Shown here piece by piece: positions 16,273 through 26,776 of a stretch of DNA of 64,000 bases. Both the position numbers and the translations under genes were made by a program. The first letter of the stretch is position 1. Each line of letters begins with the position of its first letter. The notes under the pieces were generated by a model. The model was not told where the DNA came from, made no database searches, and was given only the letters and a program-made list of their open reading frames with translations. The DNA is from Litoreibacter sp. (lineage in GTDB: Bacteria; Pseudomonadota; Alphaproteobacteria; Rhodobacterales; Rhodobacteraceae), in contig JAPORH010000116.1 in assembly GCA_026710325.1 (NCBI GenBank), positions 1 to 64,000 of the forward strand, read 5' to 3'.

Positions 16273-18371
16273 ACGGCGTCCCTCAGCACAAAGGCGCAGA
16301 GCGTTTTGGGCGCCAGTGTCACGCTTGAGCCGGTAATGATCTGCGCAGATTGCGCTGCTATCCGCGTATCAATCTCACGCACCCAAGCCTTGCCGCCCGG
16401 GTCAGGAAGGCAGAGCTCCAAAGGCGCGCTCTCCCGGTTGAACGCGATCAATACCTCATCGGCGTCGACGTCCGACCGCACAACCTCCGCACTGCCGCGC
16501 AGATGCAGACACAGATTGGCCAGCCCTGGGTCACGCCAGTTGAGCGCGCCACCGTCAAAGGCGCGCCATTCCACATCCTTTTTGTGGTCCAAGGGGCGTG
16601 TCGCACCGTGCAAAAAATCGGCTTGTCGTAAGACGGGATGGGCGCGCCGGAAGCGCGACAGCGCGGCTGTGAATTCGACAAGCTCCGGATCAAACTGATC
16701 CCAGTCAAGCCAAGTCGTCTCATTGTCCTGGCAATAGGCATTGTTGTTGCCTGCTTGGGTGTTGCCCCCTTCATCCCCTGCCAGCAACATCGGCGTGCCT
16801 TGTGACAAAAACACCGTTGCCAGCAGATTGCGCACGCGCAGCGCACGTTTCGCGCGCACCTTCGGGTCGTCTGTCTTTCCCTCAATGCCAAAATTCTCGC
16901 TGAAATTGCTGTGATGGCCATCAGCGTTGTTTTCACCATTTGCATGGTTGTGCCGCGCCTCAAAGGCCGTCGTATCGGCAAGGGTAAACCCATCATGGGA
17001 GGCCGCATAATTGATCGTCGACCACGGGCGGCGGCCATGCCGGTCAAACACCTCCGCCGAGCCCATGAGCGCGCGCCCGAGGTCCGGTGCGCTTTGCGGA
17101 TCACCCCGCCAGAAACGACGGACGCTGTCGCGATACTGGTCGTTCCACTCGGCAAAGGGCGCGGGAAACGCGCCAAGCTGATAGCCGCCGGGCCCTATAT
17201 CCCAAGGCTCTGCAATAAGCTTGACCCCCATCAAGACCGGGTCTTGCCGCAACGCGTCCAAGAAGCCCCCGCGCCGATCAAATCCGTGCCGCTCCCTACA
17301 CAAGGTGGTGCCTAGGTCAAAGCGGAACCCGTCCACACCCATGCATTCCACCCAAAACCTCAGACTGTCGAGGATCATCCGCAGCACAAAGGGATGGCGC
17401 GCATCCAGCGTGTTACCACAGCCCGTGTCGTTCACATAAAACCGTGGCTGGCCGTCGATCAGCCGATAGTAGGAGGCGTTGTCCAGCCCGCGAAAACTGA
17501 TCGTCGGGCCAAACTGGTCGCTCTCGGCGGAATGGTTGTAAACCACGTCCAAGATGACCTCGATCCCCGCCTCATGGAAACGGTCCACCATGGCGCGGAA
17601 CCCTGTTATGCCAGCGGGCCCGAAATAGCGTGGCTCCGGGGCGAAAAACCCGACCGTGTTATAGCCCCAGTAATTGACAAGCCCCCGCTTCAACAGCGCA
17701 GGCTCAGACATCATGGCCTGCACCGGCAAAAGTTCCACCGCGCTGACGCCCAGCTTGGTCAGATGGTCCAGCATTGCGGGAGACGCCATCGCATCATAGG
17801 TGCCCCGCAACGCTTCCGGCACGCCCGGGTGGCGCATGGTAGCGCCTTTGACATGGGCTTCGTAAATCAGCGCGTTGTCCCAACCGCGTCCCAACGTCTT
17901 CGCATCGCGTAGGAACAATGCCGGGTCAGGGACAACACATTTGGGCACATGGGCCGCACTGTCACGCGTATCAAAGCTCAAATCAGCCTCGGGCGCGTTT
18001 TTCTGGTAGCCATAGGTGGCGTCGTGATTGGTAAAGGCGCCATGAAAGCCTCGCGCATAAGGGTCAATCAGCAGCTTATTGACGTTAAACCTATGGCCAT
18101 TTTGCGGGTCATAGCTGCCTGCAACCCGGTAGCCATAAAGCGCGCCGGGCTGCACTCCGGGAAGGTAGCCATGCCAAACGGAACCAGTACGCTCGCGCAG
18201 GGCGATGCGTTGCTCCTCCCGCGTCCCGTCAGAGGAGAAGAGGCATAAAAACACCTCCTGCCCATGTTTTGAAAACAGCGCGAAATTCGTGCCTTCACCG
18301 TCAAAATGCGCACCCAACCGGTGCGGATTGCCCGGCTCAGGCGTTGCGGTCACGACATCCTGGCGCGTCAC
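16269..18371 (-). CDS. glgX: Glycogen debranching enzyme
   Basis: GlgX hydrolyses alpha-1,6 branches of phosphorylase-trimmed glycogen. The 700-residue protein has an N-terminal CBM48-like domain (LGAHFDGEGTNFALFS), a GH13 barrel with nucleophile Asp352 (FRFDLG) and acid/base Glu388 (AEPWDIGPGGYQ), NHSAES, and a late ASHDGFTL segment. Length and motifs are standard. It overlaps glgA upstream and malQ downstream by four bases each. Confidence 0.95.
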   Translation of the reverse strand: MTRQDVVTATPEPGNPHRLGAHFDGEGTNFALFSKHGQEVFLCLFSSDGTREEQRIALRERTGSVWHGYLPGVQPGALYGYRVAGSYDPQNGHRFNVNKLLIDPYARGFHGAFTNHDATYGYQKNAPEADLSFDTRDSAAHVPKCVVPDPALFLRDAKTLGRGWDNALIYEAHVKGATMRHPGVPEALRGTYDAMASPAMLDHLTKLGVSAVELLPVQAMMSEPALLKRGLVNYWGYNTVGFFAPEPRYFGPAGITGFRAMVDRFHEAGIEVILDVVYNHSAESDQFGPTISFRGLDNASYYRLIDGQPRFYVNDTGCGNTLDARHPFVLRMILDSLRFWVECMGVDGFRFDLGTTLCRERHGFDRRGGFLDALRQDPVLMGVKLIAEPWDIGPGGYQLGAFPAPFAEWNDQYRDSVRRFWRGDPQSAPDLGRALMGSAEVFDRHGRRPWSTINYAASHDGFTLADTTAFEARHNHANGENNADGHHSNFSENFGIEGKTDDPKVRAKRALRVRNLLATVFLSQGTPMLLAGDEGGNTQAGNNNAYCQDNETTWLDWDQFDPELVEFTAALSRFRRAHPVLRQADFLHGATRPLDHKKDVEWRAFDGGALNWRDPGLANLCLHLRGSAEVVRSDVDADEVLIAFNRESAPLELCLPDPGGKAWVREIDTRIAAQSAQIITGSSVTLAPKTLCAFVLRDAV

Positions 18372-19804
18372 CCGGCAAGGCTTTCATAAAGCGCGACGTA
18401 AGCCCCGGCCGAACCTGCCCAATCGACGTCATGGCGCATGGCCGCCCGTTGCATGCCGCGCCAGAGCTTGGTGTCAGAATATGCTGTGATAACCCGGCCG
18501 ATGGCCACCTCAATCGCCTCGTAATTGACGGCATCAATCATGAACCCCGTCGCGACACCCGCCTGAAACGCGGCGACATTGGCGTCGATCACCGTATCGG
18601 CAAGCCCACCCGTGCGCGCGACCACTGGCAGCGTCCCATATCGCAACCCGTAAAGCTGCGTCAGCCCGCAAGGTTCAAACCGGGAGGGGATCAGAATGGC
18701 ATCGCTGCCGCCTTGCAAAAGATGAGACAAAGGCTCGTCATAGCCAATGAAAACTCCGACATTGCCGGGGTATTGCGCGGCGGCCGCCCGGAACCCTTCC
18801 TCCAGCTCCGGCGCTCCGCTGCCCAAGACCACAAGCTGCGCGCCACGCTCCACAAGATGGGGCACAGCACCAAGAAGCGCATCGAGCCCCTTTTGCTCCG
18901 TCAATCGGCTAATGACGCAAAAGAGCGGGCCTTTGCTATCGGCGGAAAGGTCAAAACGCTCTGAAATCGCGGCGCGGTTCTCCGCCTTGCGGTTCAGGCT
19001 GCGCGCATCAAAGCGTCGGGCGAGCGCGTCATCTTTGGCGGGATTCCAGATCTCAGTATCGATACCGTTCAACAGTCCCGACAGGTACTGCGCGCGGTTT
19101 TGCAAAACCCCTTCGAGCCCCATCCCAAATTCGGGCGTAAGAATTTCGCGCGCATAAGTCGGGCTGACGGTGGTGATCTTGTCGCTGTAAGCCAGCCCGC
19201 CTTTGAGAAAGCTGAGATCGCCGTAAAACTCCAACCCCTCCGGGTGGAACCAATCCGTATTGAGCCCAAGACGGCCCATCTCATCCGCGCCGAACCGGCC
19301 CTGGAAAGCGATGTTGTGTATTGTCGTGATTGTCTTTGGCTGTGTAACACCTGCCATCCGAAGATAAACAGGCGCAAGCGCGGCCTGCCAATCATGGGCA
19401 TGCAACACATCAGGACTGAAGCCATCAATCGCCCCCATGGCCGCCCGCGCCGCTGCCTGCGCGAGCGCGCCAAACCGGATCGCATTGTCGGTGAAATCCT
19501 GGCCATGCTCGTCGGAATAGAGGCCCCCCGGCCGGTCAAAGAGCTGGGGCATATCGAGCAAGATCAGTTTCAGACCCTGCGCGTCAACGGCAACCAGTCG
19601 CCCAGGGCCACCGGGCAGATCGTCAAATTGCGCGACGTCTTTCCCCCTTGGCAGCAGCGGGAAAAGCGGCGGATAGGCTGGCAAGAGAACATGTGCCTCA
19701 ACACCCAAAGGCGCAAGCGCACCAGGCAGCGCGCCGACCACGTCCGCCAAACCGCCCGTCTTAACGAAGGGCGCGCATTCGGAAGCGACCATCAGTACCT
19801 TCAC
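18368..19804 (-). CDS. glgA: Glycogen synthase (ADP-glucose)
   Basis: GlgA adds glucose from ADP-glucose to the non-reducing end of glycogen. The 478-residue GT5 protein carries the N-terminal KTGGLADV motif (Lys15) that binds the nucleotide sugar and the C-terminal EPCGLTQLYGLRYG motif with Glu377. It begins one base after the glgC stop and overlaps glgX. Confidence 0.96.
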   Translation of the reverse strand: MKVLMVASECAPFVKTGGLADVVGALPGALAPLGVEAHVLLPAYPPLFPLLPRGKDVAQFDDLPGGPGRLVAVDAQGLKLILLDMPQLFDRPGGLYSDEHGQDFTDNAIRFGALAQAAARAAMGAIDGFSPDVLHAHDWQAALAPVYLRMAGVTQPKTITTIHNIAFQGRFGADEMGRLGLNTDWFHPEGLEFYGDLSFLKGGLAYSDKITTVSPTYAREILTPEFGMGLEGVLQNRAQYLSGLLNGIDTEIWNPAKDDALARRFDARSLNRKAENRAAISERFDLSADSKGPLFCVISRLTEQKGLDALLGAVPHLVERGAQLVVLGSGAPELEEGFRAAAAQYPGNVGVFIGYDEPLSHLLQGGSDAILIPSRFEPCGLTQLYGLRYGTLPVVARTGGLADTVIDANVAAFQAGVATGFMIDAVNYEAIEVAIGRVITAYSDTKLWRGMQRAAMRHDVDWAGSAGAYVALYESLAG

Positions 19805-19805
19805 G

Positions 19806-21062
19806 TCAGGCCTCCAATTCGTCGATCATCTTCTGGGTGATCAGACAGATGCCGTTTTCAGTACGGCGGAAGCGCTTCGCGTCTAGTTCTGGGTCCTCAC
19901 CGACGATCAGCCCAGGTGGAATTTGCACGCCCCTGTCGATGATCGCGTTCTTGATGAAGGCGCGGCGCCCCACCTCGCAATAGGGCAACGCAATGACGCC
20001 TTCGAGCTGCGAGAAGGAGTGCGTCTTGACCCCGGTAAAGAGCAGGCAGCGATAAAGCGACGAGCCGGATATGATGCACCCGCCCGACACCATCGAAGAC
20101 ACTGCCTGCCCGCGCCGCCCCTCTTCATTGTGAATGAACTTGGCGGGAGGCAGCAGCTCCGAGTAAGTCCAAATCGGCCAGTCCTGATTATAGATATCAA
20201 GCTTGGGTTGAAAATCTGTAAGGTCGATATTGGCCTGCCAATAGGCGTCGATGGTACCGACGTCGCGCCAATAGGGCTCAGTCTCCATTCCCGTCAACAC
20301 GCAGGAACGGCTGAACGGATGGGCCCGTGCACCGCCTTTGGCTACCAGCCCTGGAATAATATCGTTGCCAAAGTCGTTGCTGGAGTCTGGGTTGGCCGCA
20401 TCTTTTTCCAAAATCTCGTACAAGAAGTCTGCCTCAAAAACATAGATACCCATACTGGCCAGTGACATGTCCGGGTTGCCGGGCATGGCGGGTGGGTCGG
20501 CCGGTTTTTCGACGAAATCGAGGATCTTGTCCTTGTCGTCGACCGCCATGACGCCGAAGCCCTTTGCCTCCTCGCGTGGCACCTCGATACAGCCCACCGT
20601 GACCTTGGCGCCGGAGTTCACATGCTCCTCGATCATGGAGGAGTAGTCTTGTTTGTAGATATGATCACCCGCAAGGATCACGACATATTTGGGTCCGTAG
20701 CCGCGAATGATCTCGATATTCTGGGTGACCGCATCGGCCGTGCCCTTGTACCAATTGTCATTGTCGAGCTGTTGGGAGGCAGGCAGGATGTCGATGGATT
20801 CATTGCGCTCCGCCCGGAAGAAGCTCCATCCCCGCTGGATGTGGCGGATTAGACTGTGCGCTTTGTATTGCGTGGCCACCCCGATGCGGCGGATGCCGGA
20901 ATTGACGGCGATAGAGAGCGCAAAGTCGATGATCCGCGTCTTGCCGCCGAAATACACGGCGGGCTTGGCGCGAATATCAGTCATCTCTTTCAACCGGCTG
21001 CCGCGTCCCCCTGCAAGCACGAAGGCCATGGTCTGTCGTGCCAAATCGGCTCTGTCTTCCTT
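19806..21062 (-). CDS. glgC: Glucose-1-phosphate adenylyltransferase
   Basis: GlgC makes ADP-glucose from glucose-1-phosphate and ATP, the committed step of glycogen synthesis. From the ATG at 21062 the protein has 418 residues; a TTG at 21104 in the same frame overlaps the glgB stop and would add 14 residues. I prefer the ATG, which follows a GGGGGG tract. Visible motifs are [14 protein letters not shown] with [11 protein letters not shown] (pyrophosphorylase loop and activator site), [20 protein letters not shown] and a C-terminal beta-helix. Allosteric control is typical of the family. Confidence 0.95.
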   Translation of the reverse strand, partial: KEDRADLARQTMAFVLAGGRGSRLKEMTDIRAKPAVYFGGKTRIIDFALSIAVNSGIRRIGVATQYKAHSLIRHIQRGWSFFRAERNESIDILPASQQLDNDNWYKGTADAVTQNIEIIRGYGPKYVVILAGDHIYKQDYSSMIEEHVNSGAKVTVGCIEVPREEAKGFGVMAVDDKDKILDFVEKPADPPAMPGNPDMSLASMGIYVFEADFLYEILEKDAANPDSSNDFGNDIIPGLVAKGGARAHPFSRSCVLTGMETEPYWRDVGTIDAYWQANIDLTDFQPKLDIYNQDWPIWTYSELLPPAKFIHNEEGRRGQAVSSMVSGGCIISGSSLYRCLLFTGVKTHSFSQLEGVIALPYCEVGRRAFIKNAIIDRGVQIPPGLIVGEDPELDAKRFRRTENGICLITQKMIDELEA

Positions 21063-21100
21063 CATAGGTCTTAATCCCCCCAAGTCTGACTGTGGCTTTT

Positions 21101-23308
21101 TCAATTACTCGAAAGTTTGAAATAAACACTCGCAAGCGGCGGCACCATAATCTCGAGCGATTGGTCGCACCCATGGGCTGGAACGTCCTGCGACTGCACC
21201 CCGCCCGGATTGCCTGCATCGCTACCGCCATAAAGCGCCGCATCGGTGTTCAGCGCCTCATCCCAATGACCCGCATTCGGAACCCCGATCCGATAGCCGG
21301 GGCGCGGCACGGGGGTGAAGTTGGTCACAACCAAAACAGGCGCGCTACCTTCGTCGCCATGGCGCACCCAAGACACGACCGAATCCGCCGCATTGCCGCC
21401 GTCAATCCACTGGAACCCTTCCGGTGTCACATCAAGCTCATAGAGCGCAGGCGTGCCGCGGTAGAGCGTGTTGAGATCGCGTACCAATCGCTGCATTCCT
21501 TGATGCGGTGCGTGATCCAGCAAGTGCCAGTCAAGGCTGCCCTCATTGTTCCACTCGTCAAACTGCGCAAACTCGCAGCCCATGAACAAAAGCTTCTTGC
21601 CGGGGTGGCCCCACATGAAGCCGTAATATGCGCGCAAGTTCGCAAATTTCTGCCAGTCATCGCCTGGCATCCGCGCCATGAGCGAGCCCTTGCCATGCAC
21701 CACCTCGTCATGGCTGATCGGCAGGATGAAATTTTCGGAAAACGCGTAATGCAGCCCGAAGGTGATCTTGTCGTGGTGGTATTTGCGGTTGATCGGGTCC
21801 TCGCCCATGTAGCGCAGCGTGTCGTTCATCCAGCCCATGTTCCACTTGAACCCAAAGCCCAGTCCGCCCGCTGACGTCGGCGCGGAAACACCCGGAAAGG
21901 CCGTGCTTTCCTCCGCCGCCGTCATGATGCTGTCGTCAGCCGCGTAAACCGCCTCGTTCATACGCTGCATGAAGGCGATGGCTTCCAGATTCTCCCGCCC
22001 GCCATCTTTGTTGGGTACCCATTCGCCCTCCTTGCGGGAGTAATCCCGGTAAAGCATCGAGGCCACCGCATCCACGCGCAGCCCGTCGATATGGTATTCC
22101 TCAAACCAGAATTTCGCGTTTGCAATCAGGTAGTTCTGAACCTCTGTTCGACCATAATTATATACCAGAGTATTCCAATCCGGATGGAACCCCTCTTTGG
22201 GGTCGGCATGTTCATAGAGCGGGCTTCCGTCAAAGCGGCCAAGCCCGTGTTCGTCGGTCGGAAAATGCCCCGGCACCCAATCGATGATCAGCCCAAGCCC
22301 AGCCGCGTGACAGGCATTAACAAAAGCGCGGAACTCATTTGGCGAGCCGAACCGCGACGTCGGCGCGAAAAGGCCCACGGGCTGATAGCCCCAAGATCCG
22401 CCAAAAGGGTATTCAGAAATCGGCGTCAGCTCGATATGGGTGAAGCCCATGTCGGCGGCGTAGGACACAAGCTGCTCGGCATGCTCGAGATAGGAAAGCG
22501 ACCGCCCGCCCTCCTCCGGCACGCGCTTCCAGCTTTCGAGATGCACCTCATAGATGGAAATCGGCTGGTCGATCTTCTGCTTTGCGCCGCGCGCGGCGAG
22601 CCAGCCGTCATCATTCCATTCAAATCCATCCAGGTCGCGCACAACCGACGCGGTGCGCGGCGGCAGCTCCGCGCCGAACCCGACCGGGTCAGCTTTCAAG
22701 GGCAGCAGGTTTTTCTCCGCGTCCAGCACCTCGTATTTGTAAACCGCGCCATCGCCCAAACCTGTCAAGAAAATCTCGTGAATGCCGGTCGAGCCACGGC
22801 GGCGCATCACATGCCGCCGCCCGTCCCAGCCGTTGAAATCCCCTACGACCGAGACGCGCGCAGCATTTGGCGCCCAGACGGCGAAATGTGTACCGTCCAC
22901 GCCTTCATGCGTGCCGACATGCGCGCCAAGCGCATTCCAAAGCGCACCATGCGTACCTTCGGCCAAAAGGTATTCATCCAGATCACCCAGGCGCGGGCCA
23001 AAGCTGTAAGCATCATGCTCTTCCCAGCTCTCGCCGCCGCGGGTCAGTCGCAAGATGTAATCAAAGCGCTTCTTGCGACGCGGGATGCGGGCGGCGAAGA
23101 CCCCGCCATCGACCCGGTCCAAGGCAGTGATCTTCTTGCCCGTCTTGGCGTCCAGCACATCGACGCTATCGGCCTCAGGCCGCATCGCGCGTATCACCAG
23201 CGTCCCATCTTCAAGCGTGTGCAGCCCAAGGACTGAGAACGGGTCGCCATGATGCACCGCCTCTAAAGCAAGAGCGGCATCCGGGTGAATAAGCTCAGGT
23301 TGGCTCAT
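21101..23308 (-). CDS. glgB: 1,4-alpha-glucan branching enzyme
   Basis: GlgB forms the alpha-1,6 branches of glycogen. From the ATG at 23308, which overlaps the glgP stop by ATGA, the protein has 735 residues, the normal size. The open frame runs 42 codons further upstream into glgP but has no matching homology. It has an N-terminal CBM48 region, nucleophile Asp413 ([10 protein letters not shown]), catalytic Glu in AEEST (466-467) and the [11 protein letters not shown] segment. Confidence 0.95.
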   Translation of the reverse strand: MSQPELIHPDAALALEAVHHGDPFSVLGLHTLEDGTLVIRAMRPEADSVDVLDAKTGKKITALDRVDGGVFAARIPRRKKRFDYILRLTRGGESWEEHDAYSFGPRLGDLDEYLLAEGTHGALWNALGAHVGTHEGVDGTHFAVWAPNAARVSVVGDFNGWDGRRHVMRRRGSTGIHEIFLTGLGDGAVYKYEVLDAEKNLLPLKADPVGFGAELPPRTASVVRDLDGFEWNDDGWLAARGAKQKIDQPISIYEVHLESWKRVPEEGGRSLSYLEHAEQLVSYAADMGFTHIELTPISEYPFGGSWGYQPVGLFAPTSRFGSPNEFRAFVNACHAAGLGLIIDWVPGHFPTDEHGLGRFDGSPLYEHADPKEGFHPDWNTLVYNYGRTEVQNYLIANAKFWFEEYHIDGLRVDAVASMLYRDYSRKEGEWVPNKDGGRENLEAIAFMQRMNEAVYAADDSIMTAAEESTAFPGVSAPTSAGGLGFGFKWNMGWMNDTLRYMGEDPINRKYHHDKITFGLHYAFSENFILPISHDEVVHGKGSLMARMPGDDWQKFANLRAYYGFMWGHPGKKLLFMGCEFAQFDEWNNEGSLDWHLLDHAPHQGMQRLVRDLNTLYRGTPALYELDVTPEGFQWIDGGNAADSVVSWVRHGDEGSAPVLVVTNFTPVPRPGYRIGVPNAGHWDEALNTDAALYGGSDAGNPGGVQSQDVPAHGCDQSLEIMVPPLASVYFKLSSN

Positions 23309-25680
23309 GCGGATTTCTCCAACGCCGCCTCCGACTGCCAGACATGCCAAATATCGCGCGCATAGCCCTTGATCGTGCGGTCGGAGGAGAACCATCCCAT
23401 CCGCGCCGTGTTTCTGAGCGCCATCGCAGCCCATTCCTCCGGGACGCGGTAAGCGGCATCGACACGCCTTTGCGTCGTATAATAGTCATCGAAATCACAG
23501 GTCACGAGGAAGTAGTCGTGGTCATAAAGCATACCGACAAGCCCGTGGTAGCGGTTCGGGTCCTCTGGGCAGAACCGCCCCTCAAAAATCTGGCCCAATA
23601 CGCGGCGCATGCGTGCGCTTTGCTCAATCGCGGCGCGGGCGTATCCGTGTTGCGCACGGCGCTCCATCACCTCACGCGCCGTAAGTCCGAAGAGGAAGAA
23701 GTTCTCCGCCCCGACATGATCGCGAATTTCCACATTGGCCCCGTCCAACGTGCCAATGGTCAGCGCGCCGTTGAGCGAAAACTTCATATTCCCGGTTCCT
23801 GACGCTTCCTTGCCTGCAGTTGATATCTGCTCAGACAGGTCCGCCGCAGGGATCAGGCGTTCTGCCATGGTCACATTGTAATTGGGCGGGAAGACGATTT
23901 TCAGCCGGCCTTTGGTGGCCGGGTCAGCATTAATAACGGCCGCCACATCATTGATAAGGCGGATGATTTCCTTGGCAACATGATACCCTGGCGCAGCCTT
24001 ACCCCCGAAGATTTTCACGCGAGGGGTCCAGTCCTGCTCCGGCGCGTCGCGCATGTCATTCCACAGCGCAACCGTCTCCAGCAAGTTCATCAACTGGCGT
24101 TTATATTCATGGATGCGCTTGATCTGCACGTCGAACATCGCGTCCGGATCGACGGACACGCCGCATGTGTCTTTGAGCCAGTTCGACAGCTTCGCCTTGT
24201 TGTCACGCTTGATCGACTGAAACGCCGCTAGGAACTCCTTGTCGCTATCCTTTGCCCCAAGCTGCTTGAGCTGTTCGAGATCAGTGAGCCAGGTCTCCCC
24301 AAGCTCCGAAGTGATCAGCTTGCTCAGTCCCGGGTTGCAGCCATCCAGCCATCGGCGCGGGGTGATCCCGTTGGTCTGGTTGATGATGCGGGTGGGGTGA
24401 ATGCGGTGCAGCTGCTCAAACACCGTTTCCTTGACCAGTTCGCTATGCAGCGCGGAGACGCCATTGACCTTATGTGCCATGATGAAGGCCAGCTCCCCCA
24501 TGCGCACTTCGCCATGCTCGACAATACGCGGGCTGCCGGGGTGTTCGGCCTGCTGGGCGTCGTCAATGTCGCGTATGATTTCAAGATGGCGCGGCAGGAT
24601 ACGCCCCATCAAATGCTCGCTCCACCGCTCCAATGCCTCGGGCAAAAGCGTGTGGTTGGTATAGGCAAGGCAACGGCGGGCCAAAGCTATAGCCTCGCTC
24701 AATTCCAATCCGTGCTCATCAGTCAGAATACGCACCAACTCTGGCCCGGCAATCGCAGGGTGCGTGTCATTGAGCTGGATCGCGACCATGTCGGGCAGTT
24801 TCGACAGATCATCCGAATCGCGGAAGAAACGCCGCATGATGTCTTGAAGGGAGGCTGCGGTGAAGAAATACTCTTGTTTCAGACGCAGCTCTTTGCCTGG
24901 CTCGGTCGTGTCATCAGGGTAAAGCACGCGGCTGATCGTGCGCGCCAAAGCCTCCGACCGGCTAGCCGCGATAAAGTCGCCGCTGTTGAAGCTTGCGAGG
25001 TCGAAATGCGTCACAGGCCGTGCCGACCAAAGGCGCAACGTGTTGCACCACTTGCCCTGCCAGCCAATCACCGGCGTATCAAAAGCCATCGCAAACACCG
25101 TTTCGCCCGGGTACCAGACGGCCTTGCCGTGGTGATGTTCAACATGGCCGCCGAAATTGATCCGGTATTTCAGCTCCGGGCGCTCAAACTCCCAAGCATG
25201 GCGCTGCGTGAGCCAGGTTTCCGCCCGCTCAATCTGCTGACCGGCCATGAAGTCCTGTTCGAACAGCCCATGTTCATAGCGAATGCCGTAGCCATGCGCC
25301 GGAATACGCAGGGTCGCAAGGCTGTCCATAAAGCAGGCCGCAAGACGCCCCAGCCCGCCATTGCCCAAAGCCGCGTCAGGTTCGTCATGTACAATCTCAT
25401 CATAGTCTTGGCCCAGCTCTTGCAACGCGGCCTTGGCTTTCTCGACAAGACCCAGATTGGCCGCGACATCTTCGATCAGGCGACCCATCAAAAATTCCAT
25501 CGACAGATAGTAGACCCGCTTTTGCCCCTCGGCGCGCGCTTCGGCCAAGCTTTCGTGCCATGGGCCAATCATCTCGTCGCGCAGGGCCAAGGACAGCGCC
25601 ATGCGCCAATCGTAAACGCTTGCGGTGTCTTGTTGTTTGCCAAGCGAAAACCGCAGGCGATCTAGAATGACGTCTTTCAT
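23305..25680 (-). CDS. glgP: Glycogen/starch phosphorylase
   Basis: GlgP releases glucose-1-phosphate from glycogen chain ends using a pyridoxal phosphate cofactor. From the ATG at 25680 it has 791 residues; a TTG at 25689 in frame would add three. The PLP lysine lies in SGTGNMKFSLNG (Lys633), and EYFFTAASLQDI and NQTNGITPRRW are also in place. It is the first gene of the glycogen operon glgP-glgB-glgC-glgA-glgX-malQ, which couples storage and breakdown in one transcript. Confidence 0.95.
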   Translation of the reverse strand: MKDVILDRLRFSLGKQQDTASVYDWRMALSLALRDEMIGPWHESLAEARAEGQKRVYYLSMEFLMGRLIEDVAANLGLVEKAKAALQELGQDYDEIVHDEPDAALGNGGLGRLAACFMDSLATLRIPAHGYGIRYEHGLFEQDFMAGQQIERAETWLTQRHAWEFERPELKYRINFGGHVEHHHGKAVWYPGETVFAMAFDTPVIGWQGKWCNTLRLWSARPVTHFDLASFNSGDFIAASRSEALARTISRVLYPDDTTEPGKELRLKQEYFFTAASLQDIMRRFFRDSDDLSKLPDMVAIQLNDTHPAIAGPELVRILTDEHGLELSEAIALARRCLAYTNHTLLPEALERWSEHLMGRILPRHLEIIRDIDDAQQAEHPGSPRIVEHGEVRMGELAFIMAHKVNGVSALHSELVKETVFEQLHRIHPTRIINQTNGITPRRWLDGCNPGLSKLITSELGETWLTDLEQLKQLGAKDSDKEFLAAFQSIKRDNKAKLSNWLKDTCGVSVDPDAMFDVQIKRIHEYKRQLMNLLETVALWNDMRDAPEQDWTPRVKIFGGKAAPGYHVAKEIIRLINDVAAVINADPATKGRLKIVFPPNYNVTMAERLIPAADLSEQISTAGKEASGTGNMKFSLNGALTIGTLDGANVEIRDHVGAENFFLFGLTAREVMERRAQHGYARAAIEQSARMRRVLGQIFEGRFCPEDPNRYHGLVGMLYDHDYFLVTCDFDDYYTTQRRVDAAYRVPEEWAAMALRNTARMGWFSSDRTIKGYARDIWHVWQSEAALEKSA

Positions 25681-25801
25681 CGGATCCAAACTCGTTCAGA
25701 AATGTGGGCGCTAACATGGGGTTTTAGCGTGAATCATCTGGGGTTGGAAGCAACCAAGGCGCATATCTGCCCGATCACAGGCGCATAGCACAGCGCGTTG
25801 A

Positions 25802-26644
25802 TTAAAAAGGTGCGCGTTGGTGGTGCAGCCGGTAAGCGCGCGGCGTGGTTCCGTAGTGGCCGCGAAAAACACGATAGAAATGGCTTATATTTTCAATCCC
25901 ACATTGCGCGGCAATTTCGGGAATCGGGTCTTTGCTACGCGCCAAGCGATCCGCGGCAAATTCGCTTCTGACGCGATTGATATAGGCTGATGGCGTTAAG
26001 CCAAGCGCGCTCTTGCAGGCGCGGCACACATGTTCGTGGCTGCGCCCCGCCACAGCGATGAACCCAGGCGCGCCTTGCCGGAACACGGCCGGGTCGCGTG
26101 CGGCTTCGCATGCCTCGGCCAGCCATTGGGGCACTTTGTTGCCAAAAGAGCTGACAGGGGGGACGACCCGGTTGGCGAGTGTCAGCAAAAACTCATCCAA
26201 CCGCGCATGGCTGCGTTTGGCGTTGGCGAGCTCTTGGGCCACGTGAATGGCGCGCTCGACCCGTGGCCCATGCAACAAATGCGTCTCGGGCTTCAACCCG
26301 CCGGTATCAAAGAAACGGCTCCGAAACTCCTGCTGGTAGCGGGTTAGAAAATGCGCCGCAGTGTCCGCGCGAAACATGACATTGATGATGTCGCAGCCAA
26401 GTTTCGGGTCCGCGCGAAAGGCATGCGCATCCTGAGGGCGCATAAATAAAAGGTGGCCCGCGCGTAGCCTTTCCCGCGCACCATTGATCCAGTGATCCGC
26501 CTCGCCCTTTTCGACCAGAAATACTTCGAAATAGTCGTGATCATGCGCGTGTTCGGGCCATTTCCGCGCTAACGATTTGCGCGCAACATGGCAGGCTTCG
26601 TCCGGCCTCAAATAGCTTGAAATGTGGAATCGTTTGACCTGCAT
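25802..26644 (-). CDS. AraC family transcriptional regulator
   Basis: The 280-residue protein has an N-terminal cupin-like sensing domain (HDHDYFEVFLVEKG and the following beta segment) and a C-terminal double helix-turn-helix (about 180-275) ending FYRVFRGHYGTTPRAYR. This layout is typical for sugar-type regulators of the AraC/XylS family. It is divergent from the dioxygenase-mannosidase operon, with tandem candidate sites in between, so it most likely controls that operon and itself. Confidence 0.93.
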   Translation of the reverse strand: MQVKRFHISSYLRPDEACHVARKSLARKWPEHAHDHDYFEVFLVEKGEADHWINGARERLRAGHLLFMRPQDAHAFRADPKLGCDIINVMFRADTAAHFLTRYQQEFRSRFFDTGGLKPETHLLHGPRVERAIHVAQELANAKRSHARLDEFLLTLANRVVPPVSSFGNKVPQWLAEACEAARDPAVFRQGAPGFIAVAGRSHEHVCRACKSALGLTPSAYINRVRSEFAADRLARSKDPIPEIAAQCGIENISHFYRVFRGHYGTTPRAYRLHHQRAPF

Positions 26645-26688
26645 GGCGCTAAGATAGGCAAATAAACCAGTCCAAAACCATCAGTAAA

Positions 26689-26720
26689 TATCAATATAGC
26701 ATCAAAAAATGTCAATCTGG
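26689..26720. promoter_or_regulatory. Tandem direct repeats, candidate AraC operator
   Basis: Two copies of TRTCAATMTRG in the same orientation, at 26689-26699 and 26710-26720, are spaced 21 bases start to start, two helical turns. This arrangement matches how AraC-family dimers bind. It lies between the AraC gene and the divergent operon, about 57-88 bases before the dioxygenase start. Confidence 0.6.
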
Positions 26721-26776
26721 ACACATGCACGACCCTCAAGGCAACGCTAACGTATTGTGCGGGAGGATTAAATTTT

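Noticed and set aside
22091-23236. 381-codon plus-strand frame
   Set aside because: Antisense shadow of glgB.
24397-25665. 422-codon plus-strand frame
   Set aside because: Antisense shadow of glgP, with shadow-like composition and no domain.
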